Of a stretch of 64,000 nucleotides of DNA, positions 24,935 through 33,025 are shown piece after piece. The stretch spans positions 62,001-126,000 of the forward strand of contig NZ_JASCXN010000001.1 of assembly GCF_030010625.1 (NCBI RefSeq). The letters are read 5' to 3'. This DNA comes from Streptomyces sp. CC208A. Its GTDB lineage: Bacteria; Actinomycetota; Actinomycetes; Streptomycetales; Streptomycetaceae. The position numbers were made by a program, and so were the translations under genes. Each line of letters starts with the position of its first letter. Position 1 is the stretch's first letter. Under the pieces are notes generated by a model. That model was not told the origin of the DNA, searched no databases, and saw nothing but the letters and a program-made list of their open reading frames with translations.

Positions 24935-25693
24935 GTGGACCTCGTCGCCCCCGTCGTCGTCGAGCCGCTGCGCCGCCGCCGCTGCGCCGAGTGCCGGCAG
25001 GGCCCTCTGGAGCGGATGATCGTCGAGTACGGCCGTCCGGTCTGCCTGGACTGCGCCGACCTCGGCCATCTGGTCTTCCTGCGCCGCGGCGACACCGCGC
25101 TCACCCGGCGTGCCCGGGAGCGGAGCACCCTGTGGGCGGTGGTGGTACGGCACAACCGGCGCCGTACCCGGTACGAGCGGCAGGGGCTGCTCGTCGAGGA
25201 GGCGGCCCTCGCCGCGGCGGAGGAGTCCTGCCTCGCCGACGCGGAGGCCCGGGCCCGGCGGCGAGCCCGGGACGCGGAGCGGCGCGCGGTGCGGGACGCG
25301 GAGATCACCGAGGCCCTGCGGGTGGAGATCCTGCGGCTGTTCCCCGCGATGCCGCCGGAGCGGGCGGACGAGATCGCCACCCACGCCTCGGCGAAGGGCA
25401 GCGGGCGGGTGGGGCGGACGGCCGCCGGGCGCGCCCTCGACGAGGGCGCCGTGACGGCCGCGGTCCGTGCCTCGATACGGCACGTGGACACGCCCTACGA
25501 CTCGTTGCTGATGCGCGGCGTCCCCCGGCACCAGGCCCGCACCCGGGTCTCCCCCACCATCGAGACGGTGCTCCGGGCCTGGCGGGAACGGCCCGCCCCA
25601 CCGCGACCCCGGGAAGCTCCCGGACACCCGGACGCGCCCGGCGTGACGGGCACGACGGGCGCGGAGGGGACGCCGGGCCGGGCGGACCGCTGA
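24935..25693 (+). CDS. DUF2293-domain protein
   Basis: 252 residues. The N-terminal part has two CxxC pairs, CAEC and CLDC (residues about 16-42), consistent with a zinc ribbon. A helical Arg/Ala-rich region (residues about 85-125) follows, and then the DUF2293 core: VEILRLFPAMPPERADEIATHASAKGSGRVGRTAAGRALDEGAVTAAVRASIRHVDTPYDSLLMRGVPRHQARTRVSPTIETVLRAWR. The tail is low-complexity Pro/Gly/Thr. Function unknown. The zinc ribbon and basic helices would fit nucleic-acid binding, which is inference. The GTG at 24935 follows GAGGGAGG at seven bases. It converges on the chaplin gene. Confidence 0.88.
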   Translation: MDLVAPVVVEPLRRRRCAECRQGPLERMIVEYGRPVCLDCADLGHLVFLRRGDTALTRRARERSTLWAVVVRHNRRRTRYERQGLLVEEAALAAAEESCLADAEARARRRARDAERRAVRDAEITEALRVEILRLFPAMPPERADEIATHASAKGSGRVGRTAAGRALDEGAVTAAVRASIRHVDTPYDSLLMRGVPRHQARTRVSPTIETVLRAWRERPAPPRPREAPGHPDAPGVTGTTGAEGTPGRADR

Positions 25694-25736
25694 CGGCTCG
25701 GGCCTCAGCGGGGCGGCCCCGGCGTGGAGGTCCGGA

Positions 25737-26549
25737 TCAGACCTGGTCGGCCGCGCGACGGGCGCGGCGGTACACCAGTGCGCCACCGAGGAGGAGCGCG
25801 GCGCTGCCCGCGGCAGCGTAGCCGATGCTCTCGCCGCCGCCGGTGGCGGCGAGCGACACGGGGTGGCTCCCGCCCTGCGGCGCGGGCGCCGGCGCGGGCG
25901 CCATCGGCGCGGGGACCGAGGGCTTCTCCTGTTCGGCGACCGGCTTCGGCGGCAGGTGGCGCACCGGGGTCTGCGGGCGCGGGGTGGGAACCTCGGCCTG
26001 CGGCTCCTCGGGGGTGCTCGGGGCGTTGACACCGGTGTTGCCGACGGCCGGGTTGCCGATGCCGACCACGTTCACCGAGTTGCCGACCACGTTCACCGGC
26101 AGGTCGATCGGGAGCTGGATGCCGTTGCCGGACAGCACGCCCGGGGAGCCCTCGGTGTGGCTCTCGGCGGTGGAGCCGCCGCCGTTGACCGCCCCGCCGT
26201 CGGAGGAGCCGTCGGCGGTGTCGGTCTGCTCGCCACCGCGCGGGGTCACGGCCTCGTCCTTGTGGGTGTGGCCGGGACCGGTGTCGCCGGGCTCCCCCGT
26301 CGGGGCAGAGGTGTTGGCGCAGGTGTTGCCCGCGGCCGGGTTCAGCAGCCCGACCACGTTGACCGTGTTCCCGCAGAGGTTGACCGGTACGTGGACCGGT
26401 AGCTGGAGCGTGTTGCCGGAGATGACTCCCGGCGAGCCGACCGCGGCGCCCTCGGCACCGGAGTCCGCGTGGGCGGCGCCCGCCGACAGCGCGAGCGCAC
26501 CACCCGTGACCATCAGTGTGGCCAGACCACTTCGGCGCATCTGCCTCAT
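25737..26549 (-). CDS. long chaplin, sortase-anchored (two chaplin domains, LAATG signal)
   Basis: 270 residues. A Sec signal peptide (residues 1 to about 28, ending AAHA) precedes chaplin domain 1 at about 36-78 (VGSPGVISGN, VNLCGNTVNVVGLLNPAAGNTC) with its two cysteines. A Gly/Asp/Thr linker then leads to chaplin domain 2 at about 132-174 (EGSPGVLSGNGIQLPIDLPVNVVGNSVNVVGIGNPAVGNT), which lacks both cysteines. A Pro-rich spacer, the sortase-E signal LAATG, a hydrophobic helix and a basic tail complete the layout of ChpA-C-type long chaplins. These coat aerial hyphae with an amphipathic amyloid layer and are fixed to peptidoglycan by class E sortases. AGGAAG precedes the ATG. An IS630 copy ends 142 bases upstream of the start, so its promoter may have been altered. 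Confidence 0.94.
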   Translation of the reverse strand: MRQMRRSGLATLMVTGGALALSAGAAHADSGAEGAAVGSPGVISGNTLQLPVHVPVNLCGNTVNVVGLLNPAAGNTCANTSAPTGEPGDTGPGHTHKDEAVTPRGGEQTDTADGSSDGGAVNGGGSTAESHTEGSPGVLSGNGIQLPIDLPVNVVGNSVNVVGIGNPAVGNTGVNAPSTPEEPQAEVPTPRPQTPVRHLPPKPVAEQEKPSVPAPMAPAPAPAPQGGSHPVSLAATGGGESIGYAAAGSAALLLGGALVYRRARRAADQV

Positions 26550-26690
26550 GGCTTCCTGCCTTCCGGATTTGCACGGGCGAGTGCCCGTACCGAAATAAAC
26601 GCGACGAACACGTTTGCCGGATCCGGCCGTTGTGGGGTTTCACCCCTTCGAGGGAAGCGCCGTTCGAGTGAGCGTCCTCGCTGCCTTCTA

Positions 26691-26721
26691 CTGAGGTTTT
26701 CAGGGTGGGGTCGGTGGTGTG
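26691..26721 (+). repeat. IS630 left terminal inverted repeat
   Basis: Starts CTGAGGTTTTCAGGGTGGGG. Identical to the other end for 11 bases, then similar with scattered changes (GG.TG..TCGG.TGGTG). Confidence 0.85.
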
Positions 26722-27775
26722 AGGCTCAGGCCGGTGGCGGTGAGGCAGCCATCGATCAAGTGGGGCCGGAGCTGGATCCTGCGCAACTCTCTGCGGAGTG
26801 TGCGGTCGAGGTGCTCGGGAGTTTCGAAGGCGGTGTTGGCCATCGCCCTGCGGACGAGTGACCAGGCGGCCTCGACGGGGTTCAGGTCGGGTGCATAATA
26901 CGACGGGAGCCGGACGGTGGTGAGCCAGTCGTGCTCGGCCTCGTACCGCTTCAGCCCGGCGGCCAGGTGGGTATTGAGATTGTCCCAGACCACCACGATT
27001 GGCCCGCCGAGCTGGATGTGCGCGCGGACCAGCAGGTCGCGGTAGTCCTGCCAGGAGAAGCTCTTGCGCGCGCCCTTGAAGAGGAGATGTGTACGGGGCC
27101 GGTAGACCAGGCGACTCTTCTCGCCGGGCTTGTAGCAGCACAGTGCAGCGATGGAGGTCCGGCGGCGGGACCTACCCCTCACCCGGATCACAGGGGTGTG
27201 CCCGCGCCGGCCCCAGGTACGGGCCCGGGGCGGCGTCATCGAGAATCCGGCCTCGTCCTCGAAGACGATCCAGGCCCCGGCTGCCGCCGCGGTCCTTTTA
27301 CCCGGGGCCACACCTCCTTCTTCCACAGCTCCACCGCGTGCTCGTCCCGCTCCAGCGCCCGCCGGGCGGGCGCCTGCCAGGACCAGCCGTGCCGTTTCAG
27401 CAACCGCCACACCGTCGCCACCGACACATTCACCCGCAGCCGCCGGCGAATCACGGTCTGGACCCGGGCCAGGGTCCAGCGCTCGTCGTCGAAGCCGTGC
27501 GCCGACGGCCCTTTGCCGAGTTCCTCCTCGAGCACGGCGAACTGGGCATCAGTGACGACCGGGGAGTTCGCAGGACCGACCGAGCGCAAAGCCTCCAGGC
27601 CGCCCTCGCGCCAGGCACGGCGCCACCGTTCCACCGACCGCACGCTCACCCGCAGTTCTTTCGCGATCACTGCGGTCTTGTCGCCCGCCGCGAACCGCAC
27701 GCCGGCCTGGAGCCGGATCCCCTCACGAAATGCCCGACGCTCAGCAGTCAGGCCCCCACCCTCCGGATACCTCAC
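26700..27775 (-). CDS. IS630-family DDE transposase, two frames joined by a -1 frameshift
   Basis: Frame A (27236-27775, GTG start) holds two HTH units: AGDKTAVIAKELRVSVRSVERWRRAW and RWTLARVQTVIRRRLRVNVSVATVWRLLKRHGW. Its sense continues only to LWKKEVWPRVKG. Frame B (ending 26700) then supplies the DDE catalytic core: WIVFEDEAGF (first Asp), VVVWDNLNTH (second Asp) and LNPVEAAW (Glu). The frames meet at the minus-strand run GGGTAAAAGG (about 27294-27303): reading GTA AAA and slipping back one base gives AGG ACC GCG in frame B. This is either a programmed -1 frameshift, as known for several IS families, or a disabling mutation. The catalytic triad is complete, and the product ends inside the left inverted repeat. 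Confidence 0.88.
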
Positions 27776-27805
27776 ACCACCGGCATACCGCAGGGATCAT
27801 CAACC

Positions 27806-27837
27806 GTCACCACCCGACGACAACCCGAAAACCTCAG
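27806..27837 (-). repeat. IS630 right terminal inverted repeat
   Basis: Read inward on the minus strand it starts CTGAGGTTTTCGGGTTGTCG and continues TCGGGTGGTG, matching the left end imperfectly over about 32 bases. Confidence 0.85.
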
Positions 27838-29117
27838 TAACGGCCGAGGAGCGCGGTGAGGGCTCCGACCGGGTCGGCGTCGGGGGCGCCGCGCGGCCAC
27901 CAGTCCTCGCGGCCGTAATCCGATTCGTACGCGTACCACAGGCCGTCCTTGCCGAGCCGGAGTTGGCGCGAGGGGGTGGAGAGCCGGTTGCGCCAGGGAC
28001 GGAAGGAGGGGAAGTCGGCGGCGAGGAGGGCGGGTCTCGCCCGGTCGAACGGTCCGGCGGGCGGGTCCCAGGGCTCCTCCAGGACCGCGAGACCCTCCGC
28101 GCCGCCCTGGCGCCAGGCGGCGACGGCGCGGGCGAGGTCGGTGGGGGTCCGGTCGAGGGCATGCGCCAGGTCCCGGTAGAGCGCGCGGGTCGAGGCGGTG
28201 AGGCCGAAGCCGGGGTGGGCGGCGGCGAGCCGGACCGCGTCCTGCCAGGGGGTGAGGGCGGCGACCGGGTCGTGCCCGGTGGCGAGGAAGGTATGGGCGC
28301 GGGCGGCTGCCTCACCGGCCAGGAGGTCGAGGGCGAGAGGGTCGGGGGCGTACGGGTCCGGCGGGAAGACGGCGGGGCGTCCCGGCCGGTCCGGGAGTGG
28401 AAGCGGCGGGGGCAGCGGCAGGACGGGCCCTGCGGCGGCAAGCACGTCCCGGGCGGGCACGGCGGGGAGGGCGGGCGCGGTGGGGGTGGACTCGGCGGCG
28501 GACCGGGCCGCGTTGCGCCGGGAGAGCTCGGCGAGGAGTTCGCCCTCGCCGCGGCCGCGCATCAGGAAGAGGACGAAGGGGTCCTCGTCGAGGAGGCGGG
28601 CCGCCTGGTAGCAGAGGGCGGCGGCGTGCTTGCAGGGGAAGCCGTCATCGGGGCAGGAGCAGTCGGGCAGCAGGTCGCCGGGGGCGGGCAGCAGCCCCTC
28701 GACCACCTGCAGGGCGTGCGGGACCTCCTTGTCGAGGAGGGCGGCCATGTGCGCGGGGCGGGCGGCGGCCTGGTCGAGGAACAGCTCCCAGCCGTCGTCG
28801 CCGAGGGTCCTCATCCGGATCTCGGTGCGGTACGGGCGGATCCGGCTGCCGTGCACATAGGCGACGACCCGACCGGGGGTGACGGTGACGGCGTCGACGT
28901 GGCCGCGCTCCGCGTAGGACCGGCCGCGGGCGAGGCGGGCCGGGTCGAGCGCGGTGCGCTCCAGGGCGCCCACCCAGGCGTTGCCCCACCAGGTGGCGGC
29001 GAAGCTCCCGTCGGCGGTCGTGCGGGGCGGGACGGCCGGGAAGGTGCGGCGGCGGTCGTCGTGGCGGGGTGCGGCACCGCGCGCGGGGCGGGCGGTCCGG
29101 GCTCCGGGGCGGTTCAC
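27834..29117 (-). CDS. SWIM zinc-finger protein, partner of SNF2 helicase
   Basis: 427 residues. The SWIM signature lies near residues 164-181: CSCPDDGFPCKHAAALCY (CxC...CxH). It is preceded by a domain with FAATWWGNAWVGALERTALDPARLARGRSYAERGHVDAVTVTPGRVVAYVHGSR, which is common to actinobacterial SWIM proteins beside helicases. SWIM domains mediate DNA or protein contacts. The GTG at 29117 overlaps the helicase stop by four bases (GTGA), so the two are translated together. The IS630 insertion lies in its stop codon: the original TAG has become TAC-TGA, with the C and the TGA from the IS, which adds one Tyr to the C-terminus; the protein should otherwise be intact. Confidence 0.92.
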   Translation of the reverse strand: MNRPGARTARPARGAAPRHDDRRRTFPAVPPRTTADGSFAATWWGNAWVGALERTALDPARLARGRSYAERGHVDAVTVTPGRVVAYVHGSRIRPYRTEIRMRTLGDDGWELFLDQAAARPAHMAALLDKEVPHALQVVEGLLPAPGDLLPDCSCPDDGFPCKHAAALCYQAARLLDEDPFVLFLMRGRGEGELLAELSRRNAARSAAESTPTAPALPAVPARDVLAAAGPVLPLPPPLPLPDRPGRPAVFPPDPYAPDPLALDLLAGEAAARAHTFLATGHDPVAALTPWQDAVRLAAAHPGFGLTASTRALYRDLAHALDRTPTDLARAVAAWRQGGAEGLAVLEEPWDPPAGPFDRARPALLAADFPSFRPWRNRLSTPSRQLRLGKDGLWYAYESDYGREDWWPRGAPDADPVGALTALLGRY

Positions 29118-31954
29118 GCGGACCTCCTCAGGGAGACCAGGTCGGCCAGTTCGCGGTCGGTGAGTTCGGTGAAGGCGGCCTCGCCGGAGCCGAGGACGGC
29201 CTCGGCCAGGGCCTTCTTGGAGCGGAGCAGTTCGGCGATCCGGTCCTCGACGGTGCCCTCGGTGACGAGCCGGTGGACCTGCACGGGCTGGGTCTGGCCG
29301 ATCCGGTAGGCACGGTCGGTGGCCTGCTCCTCGACCGCCGGGTTCCACCAGCGGTCGTAGTGGACGACGTGTCCCGCGCGGGTGAGGTTGAGGCCGGTGC
29401 CGGCGGCCTTGAGGGAGAGCAGGAAGACGGGGACCTCGCCGGACTGGAAGCGGTCGACCATCCGCTCCCGCTCGGCCACGGGCGTGCCACCGTGCAGGAG
29501 TTGGCCGGTGATCCCGCGGGCGGTGAGGTGGTCGGCGAGGAGCCGGGCCATCGTCACGTACTGGGTGAAGACGAGCACGGAGCCGTCCTCGGCGAGGATG
29601 GTGTCGAGGAGTTCGTCGAGGAGGACGAGCTTGCCGGAGCGGCCGGCGAGGCGGGCGGTGCCGCCGCGCGGGGCGTCCTCCTTGAGGTACTGCGCGGGGT
29701 GGTTGCAGATCTGCTTGAGCGAGGTCAGCAGCTTCATCACCAGGCCGCGCCGGGCCATCCCCTCGGCGGCCTCGATCCGGCCCAGGGTCTCGCGGACCAC
29801 CGCCTCGTACAGCGAGGCCTGTTCACGGGTGAGCGGCACGGGGTGGTCGGACTCGGTCTTGGGCGGCAGTTCGGGGACGATGCCGGGGTCGGACTTGCGG
29901 CGGCGCAGCAGGAAGGGGCGGACGAGGCGGGCGAGCCGCTCCACCGCCTCCCCGTTCTCCAGCTCCTCGTGGTTCTCCGCGGCGCGGGCGTGGCGGGAGC
30001 GGAAGGCCTTGAGCGGGCCGAGGAGTCCGGGCGTGGTCCAGTCGAGGAGGGCCCACAGTTCGGAGAGGTTGTTCTCCACGGGGGTGCCGGTGAGGGCGAC
30101 CCGTGCGGGCGCGGGGACGGTGCGCAGTGCCTTGGCGGTCGCGGAGAGGGGGTTCTTCACGTGCTGGGCCTCGTCGGCGACGACCATGCCCCATTCCCGC
30201 GCGGCGAGCTGGGCGGCGCGGGTGCGCAGGGTGCCGTAGGTGGTGAGGACGATCCCGCCGTCGGGGCCGCCGAGTTCGCGCGCGGTGCCGTGGAAGCGGC
30301 GGACGGGCACGCCGGGGGCGAACCTGGCGGCTTCCCGCTGCCAGTTGCCGAGGAGGGAGGCGGGGCAGACGACGAGGGTGGGTTCGCGGCGGGCCCGGCG
30401 CAGGTGGAGGGCGAGGAGGGTGACGGTCTTGCCGAGGCCCATGTCGTCGGCGAGGCAGCCGCCGAGGCCGAGCGAGGTCATCAGGTCGAGCCAGGCGAGG
30501 CCGCGGAGCTGGTAGTCCCGCAGGGTGGCGGTGAGTCCGGGCGGGGGCACGGCGGTCCCGGGTCCGGCGAGGAGCCGGTCACGCAGGTCGGCGAGGGCGC
30601 CGACGGGCACGGCGGGGACGGTCTCGCCGTCGACCTCGGCGCTGCCGGTGAGGGCGGCGGCCAGGGCGTCGACCGGTTCGAGCAGGCCCAGTTCCCGCTT
30701 GCGGGCCTTGCGGACGAGGTCGGGGTCGACGACGACCCAGCGGTCGCGGAGCCGGACGACGGGCCGGTGGGCCTCGGCGAGGAGGTCCATCTCGCCTTGA
30801 GTGAGGGGGTCGCCGTCAAGGGCGAGCTGCCAGTCGAAGCGGAGCAGTTCGGTGCTGTCGAAGAAGCTGGTGCCGTCGGTGGCGGAGCCGGGCGCGGAGC
30901 GGGCGGGGCGGACGACGGCGGAGGCGCTGAGCGAGCGGGCCAGGTCACGGGGCCAGTGCAGGGTGACCCCTGCGTCGGCGAGCCGGGCCGCGGCGGGGCC
31001 GAGGAGGTCGTACAGCTCGGCCTCGGTGACGGCGAGGACGTCGGGCGTGTCCCGCTCCAGGAGGCGGCCGAGCGGGGGCCAGATCCGGGCGGCCCGGCGC
31101 AGGGCGAGGAGGGCGTCGATCCGGGCGCGGGGGCCGAAGTGCTCGCCCTCGCCCGCCCACAGGGCGGCGGCGTCGATGACGAGGGTCGGGTCGGCGAGGC
31201 TGTGCACCTGGAGGATCGCGGCCGCGGCCTGCCGCTCCGGCCCGCCCTCGACCTCGTCCCCGGTGTCGAAGAGTTCGGCGGCGGAGAGGTCGAGGCGGAG
31301 CGAGATCCGCACCCCGGCGTCCATGCCGGCGGCAGCCTCGGCCGCCCAGGTCCGGGCCCGGGGGAGGTGCTGCGGCGCGGTGGCGGCGAAGGGCGCCCCG
31401 ACCGCGTGCGCGGCGGCGGGGCTACGGGGCAGGGTGTCGGCGACCGCGTCCAGGAAGGCCCGCACCAGGGCCTCCGGGTCGGGCAGTCCGAGCGGGCCGG
31501 AACCGGCGACGGGCACGGCGTGCGCCTCGTACGGCATGGCGGCGGCGACGGCCCGCAGATGGGCGATGTCCTCGGCGTCGAGCGGACCGGCCCGCCAGGC
31601 GTCCAGGTCCTCGGCGGTGAGCCCGGGCAGAAGTCGGCCGCGGGCGACGAGGTGCAGGGCGTGCAGGGCGGCCGCGCCCCAGCAGGCGGTGGCGGGGTGG
31701 GCGGCGGGGCTGTGACGGGCGGCGACCAGCAGCGGCAGGGCGGTGGCGACGGGCAGGGTGACGGCGGGGACCTCCCGGCCGCGGGCGCCGGTGCCGTGCC
31801 GGCGGGCGACGGTGATGCGGGTGGGCTCCGCCCCGGCGAGGCCGTCGGGCTCGGGCAGGGCCGCCCCGTCGGGGTCCCACAGGGCGATCCGGCCCTCGCG
31901 GGGCAACGCGGCCGGCAGGAAGACCGCGGCACGGGCCGTCCAGCGCTCCGTCAT
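29114..31954 (-). CDS. SNF2-family DEAD/DEAH helicase
   Basis: 946 residues. Residues 1 to about 440 match the SNF2-associated N-terminal region of bacterial RapA/HepA-like proteins. The motor follows: LRDYQLRGLAWLDLMTSLGLGGCLADDMGLGKTVTLLAL (motif I), VVADEAQHVKNPLSATAKAL (motif II, DEAQ), ALTGTPVENNLSELWALLDW (III), then VLVFTQYVTMARLLADHL, FLLSLKAAGTGLNLTRAGHVVHYDRWWNPAVEEQATDRAYRIGQTQPVQVHRLVTEGTVEDRI (V-VI). It likely moves along duplex DNA or remodels protein-DNA complexes; the exact target is unknown. GGAGGAGG precedes the ATG. The SWIM gene starts on its stop codon, so they probably act as one machine. SNF2-SWIM pairs recur in actinobacteria. Confidence 0.95.
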   Translation of the reverse strand: MTERWTARAAVFLPAALPREGRIALWDPDGAALPEPDGLAGAEPTRITVARRHGTGARGREVPAVTLPVATALPLLVAARHSPAAHPATACWGAAALHALHLVARGRLLPGLTAEDLDAWRAGPLDAEDIAHLRAVAAAMPYEAHAVPVAGSGPLGLPDPEALVRAFLDAVADTLPRSPAAAHAVGAPFAATAPQHLPRARTWAAEAAAGMDAGVRISLRLDLSAAELFDTGDEVEGGPERQAAAAILQVHSLADPTLVIDAAALWAGEGEHFGPRARIDALLALRRAARIWPPLGRLLERDTPDVLAVTEAELYDLLGPAAARLADAGVTLHWPRDLARSLSASAVVRPARSAPGSATDGTSFFDSTELLRFDWQLALDGDPLTQGEMDLLAEAHRPVVRLRDRWVVVDPDLVRKARKRELGLLEPVDALAAALTGSAEVDGETVPAVPVGALADLRDRLLAGPGTAVPPPGLTATLRDYQLRGLAWLDLMTSLGLGGCLADDMGLGKTVTLLALHLRRARREPTLVVCPASLLGNWQREAARFAPGVPVRRFHGTARELGGPDGGIVLTTYGTLRTRAAQLAAREWGMVVADEAQHVKNPLSATAKALRTVPAPARVALTGTPVENNLSELWALLDWTTPGLLGPLKAFRSRHARAAENHEELENGEAVERLARLVRPFLLRRRKSDPGIVPELPPKTESDHPVPLTREQASLYEAVVRETLGRIEAAEGMARRGLVMKLLTSLKQICNHPAQYLKEDAPRGGTARLAGRSGKLVLLDELLDTILAEDGSVLVFTQYVTMARLLADHLTARGITGQLLHGGTPVAERERMVDRFQSGEVPVFLLSLKAAGTGLNLTRAGHVVHYDRWWNPAVEEQATDRAYRIGQTQPVQVHRLVTEGTVEDRIAELLRSKKALAEAVLGSGEAAFTELTDRELADLVSLRRSA

Positions 31955-32179
31955 GGTGCCGTCCTCCTCCCCCGGGCTTCACCGGTCCTGCGCGGAGTCT
32001 CCGCGCCGGTCCTCCCGACCTTACGGGCGGGGTCTGACAACGACCGCCACCCCGGGTCCCCCGACCGGCCCAGCTGCGGATGACAGCGGCCCCCGGGGGC
32101 GGCAGGGTGACGACGACCAGGGCTTTCGCCCCGGGCCTTCCGCCGACCGCCTCGCCCGCCCGATCGAAGGGGATCCGCC

Positions 32180-32512
32180 ATGTCCGTTCGCCGGCGTCTC
32201 ACGACCGCCTCCGGGGCCGTGCTGCTCACGCTCACGGTCGCGGGCTGCTCGGGCCTCGGCCGCACCGCCGTCGGCCCCGTCGCGTACGAGACGCGCGGGG
32301 ACGCGGTGGTGCGGGTGACGAGCCCGCCGGTGAAGGGCTGCCACCGGCTTCCGCTCGGCGCGAAGCGCGTCGAGAACGGCACGCTGGTGGACCTGATCCT
32401 CTACCGGACCCGGGACTGCAAGGGCGAGGAGCCGATCTACCTGCCGACCAACACCGCCGACTCGATCGTGCCGGGCACTCTGCCCTGGCGCAGCTACACC
32501 ATCGTGCACTGA
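32180..32512 (+). CDS. small secreted lipoprotein
   Basis: 110 residues. The signal peptide with lipobox (LTVAGC, Cys23) predicts lipid anchoring outside the membrane. The mature part has two more Cys (GCHRLP and RDCKGEEPIYLPTNTADSIVPG) that could form a disulfide, and no known domain. AAGGGGA stands before the ATG at 32180. It lies divergent from the SNF2 helicase gene, with about 225 bases between them, and may be transcribed with the next gene. Function unknown. Confidence 0.8.
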   Translation: MSVRRRLTTASGAVLLTLTVAGCSGLGRTAVGPVAYETRGDAVVRVTSPPVKGCHRLPLGAKRVENGTLVDLILYRTRDCKGEEPIYLPTNTADSIVPGTLPWRSYTIVH

Positions 32513-32600
32513 GCCGCCGCAGGCGGTCGTCGTTCCCTTCGTCCCCGGACGGGTAGAGGCTGGAAGTGCCCACAGGGATCCGAGGGGAGATGGCAGCGTC

Positions 32601-32960
32601 ATGCGTACCGGTAGCGAGCCGGTCACCGCGCGCAGCGCGCTGCGGCTGCGGTTCTGGCTGAGTGCGTGGGGAATGGTGTGGGCCGTCTTCGGCACGGTGG
32701 TCTTCGCGCTGCTGGGCCGCACCGGCTGGGCGGTGGCCTGCGGGGTGCTGTTCCTGGTGGTCGCGGTCGACATGTCGCTGGTCCTGCGCCATCTGCGGCA
32801 GGGCCCCCACTGGCAGCCGGGCCGGGACGTGCCCCCGTACGAACCGGACCACGGCGGACGGGGGCCCGTCGGCCCCGCGCGGGGCGGCCCGGAGCGCGAT
32901 GGCCGGAAGCCGGAGGAGTGGGGGCGGGAAGGGCCGGAGCAAGGCGGTCGGGACCGCTGA
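32601..32960 (+). CDS. DUF6343-type small membrane protein
   Basis: 119 residues. The N-terminus MRTGSEPVTARSALRLRFWLSAWGMVWAVFGTVVFALLG and a second hydrophobic segment (GWAVACGVLFLVVAVDMSLVL) give two membrane helices, followed by RHLRQGPHWQPGRDVPPYEP and a Gly/Arg/Pro-rich hydrophilic tail. The first 75 residues fit the actinobacterial DUF6343 group from memory. Function unknown. A GAGGGGAG ribosome binding site lies 15 or fewer bases upstream of the ATG. Confidence 0.8.
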   Translation: MRTGSEPVTARSALRLRFWLSAWGMVWAVFGTVVFALLGRTGWAVACGVLFLVVAVDMSLVLRHLRQGPHWQPGRDVPPYEPDHGGRGPVGPARGGPERDGRKPEEWGREGPEQGGRDR

Positions 32961-32969
32961 GGCCCGGCC

Positions 32970-33025
32970 GGGCGGTCGGTCCTCGGCGCCCCGGGCGGTC
33001 GGTCCTCACCGGGCGGTCAGTCCTC
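32970..33025 (+). repeat. three copies of a 15-base direct repeat
   Basis: GGGCGGTCGGTCCTC occurs at 32970-32984 and 32993-33007, and with one change at 33011-33025, separated by 8 and 3 bases. The last copy overlaps the final codons of the convergent TPR gene. It may arise from slippage; no function is evident. Confidence 0.7.

Larger units (their letters stand above)
26691..27837 (-). mobile_element. IS630-family insertion sequence, complete, 1147 bp
   Basis: The element runs from CTGAGG at 26691 to CCTCAG at 27837 and is flanked by the dinucleotide TA on both sides (26689-26690 and 27838-27839), the IS630/Tc1 target duplication. Both ends begin with the same 11 bases (CTGAGGTTTTC) and stay similar for about 32 bases. 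It encodes one DDE transposase in two frames. Removing it and one TA restores a TAG stop for the adjacent SWIM gene, so the empty site can be reconstructed with confidence. No passenger gene. Confidence 0.95.

Noticed and set aside
30945..31160. small frames inside the SNF2 gene on the same strand
   Set aside because: Out-of-frame readings of the helicase; no independent signals.
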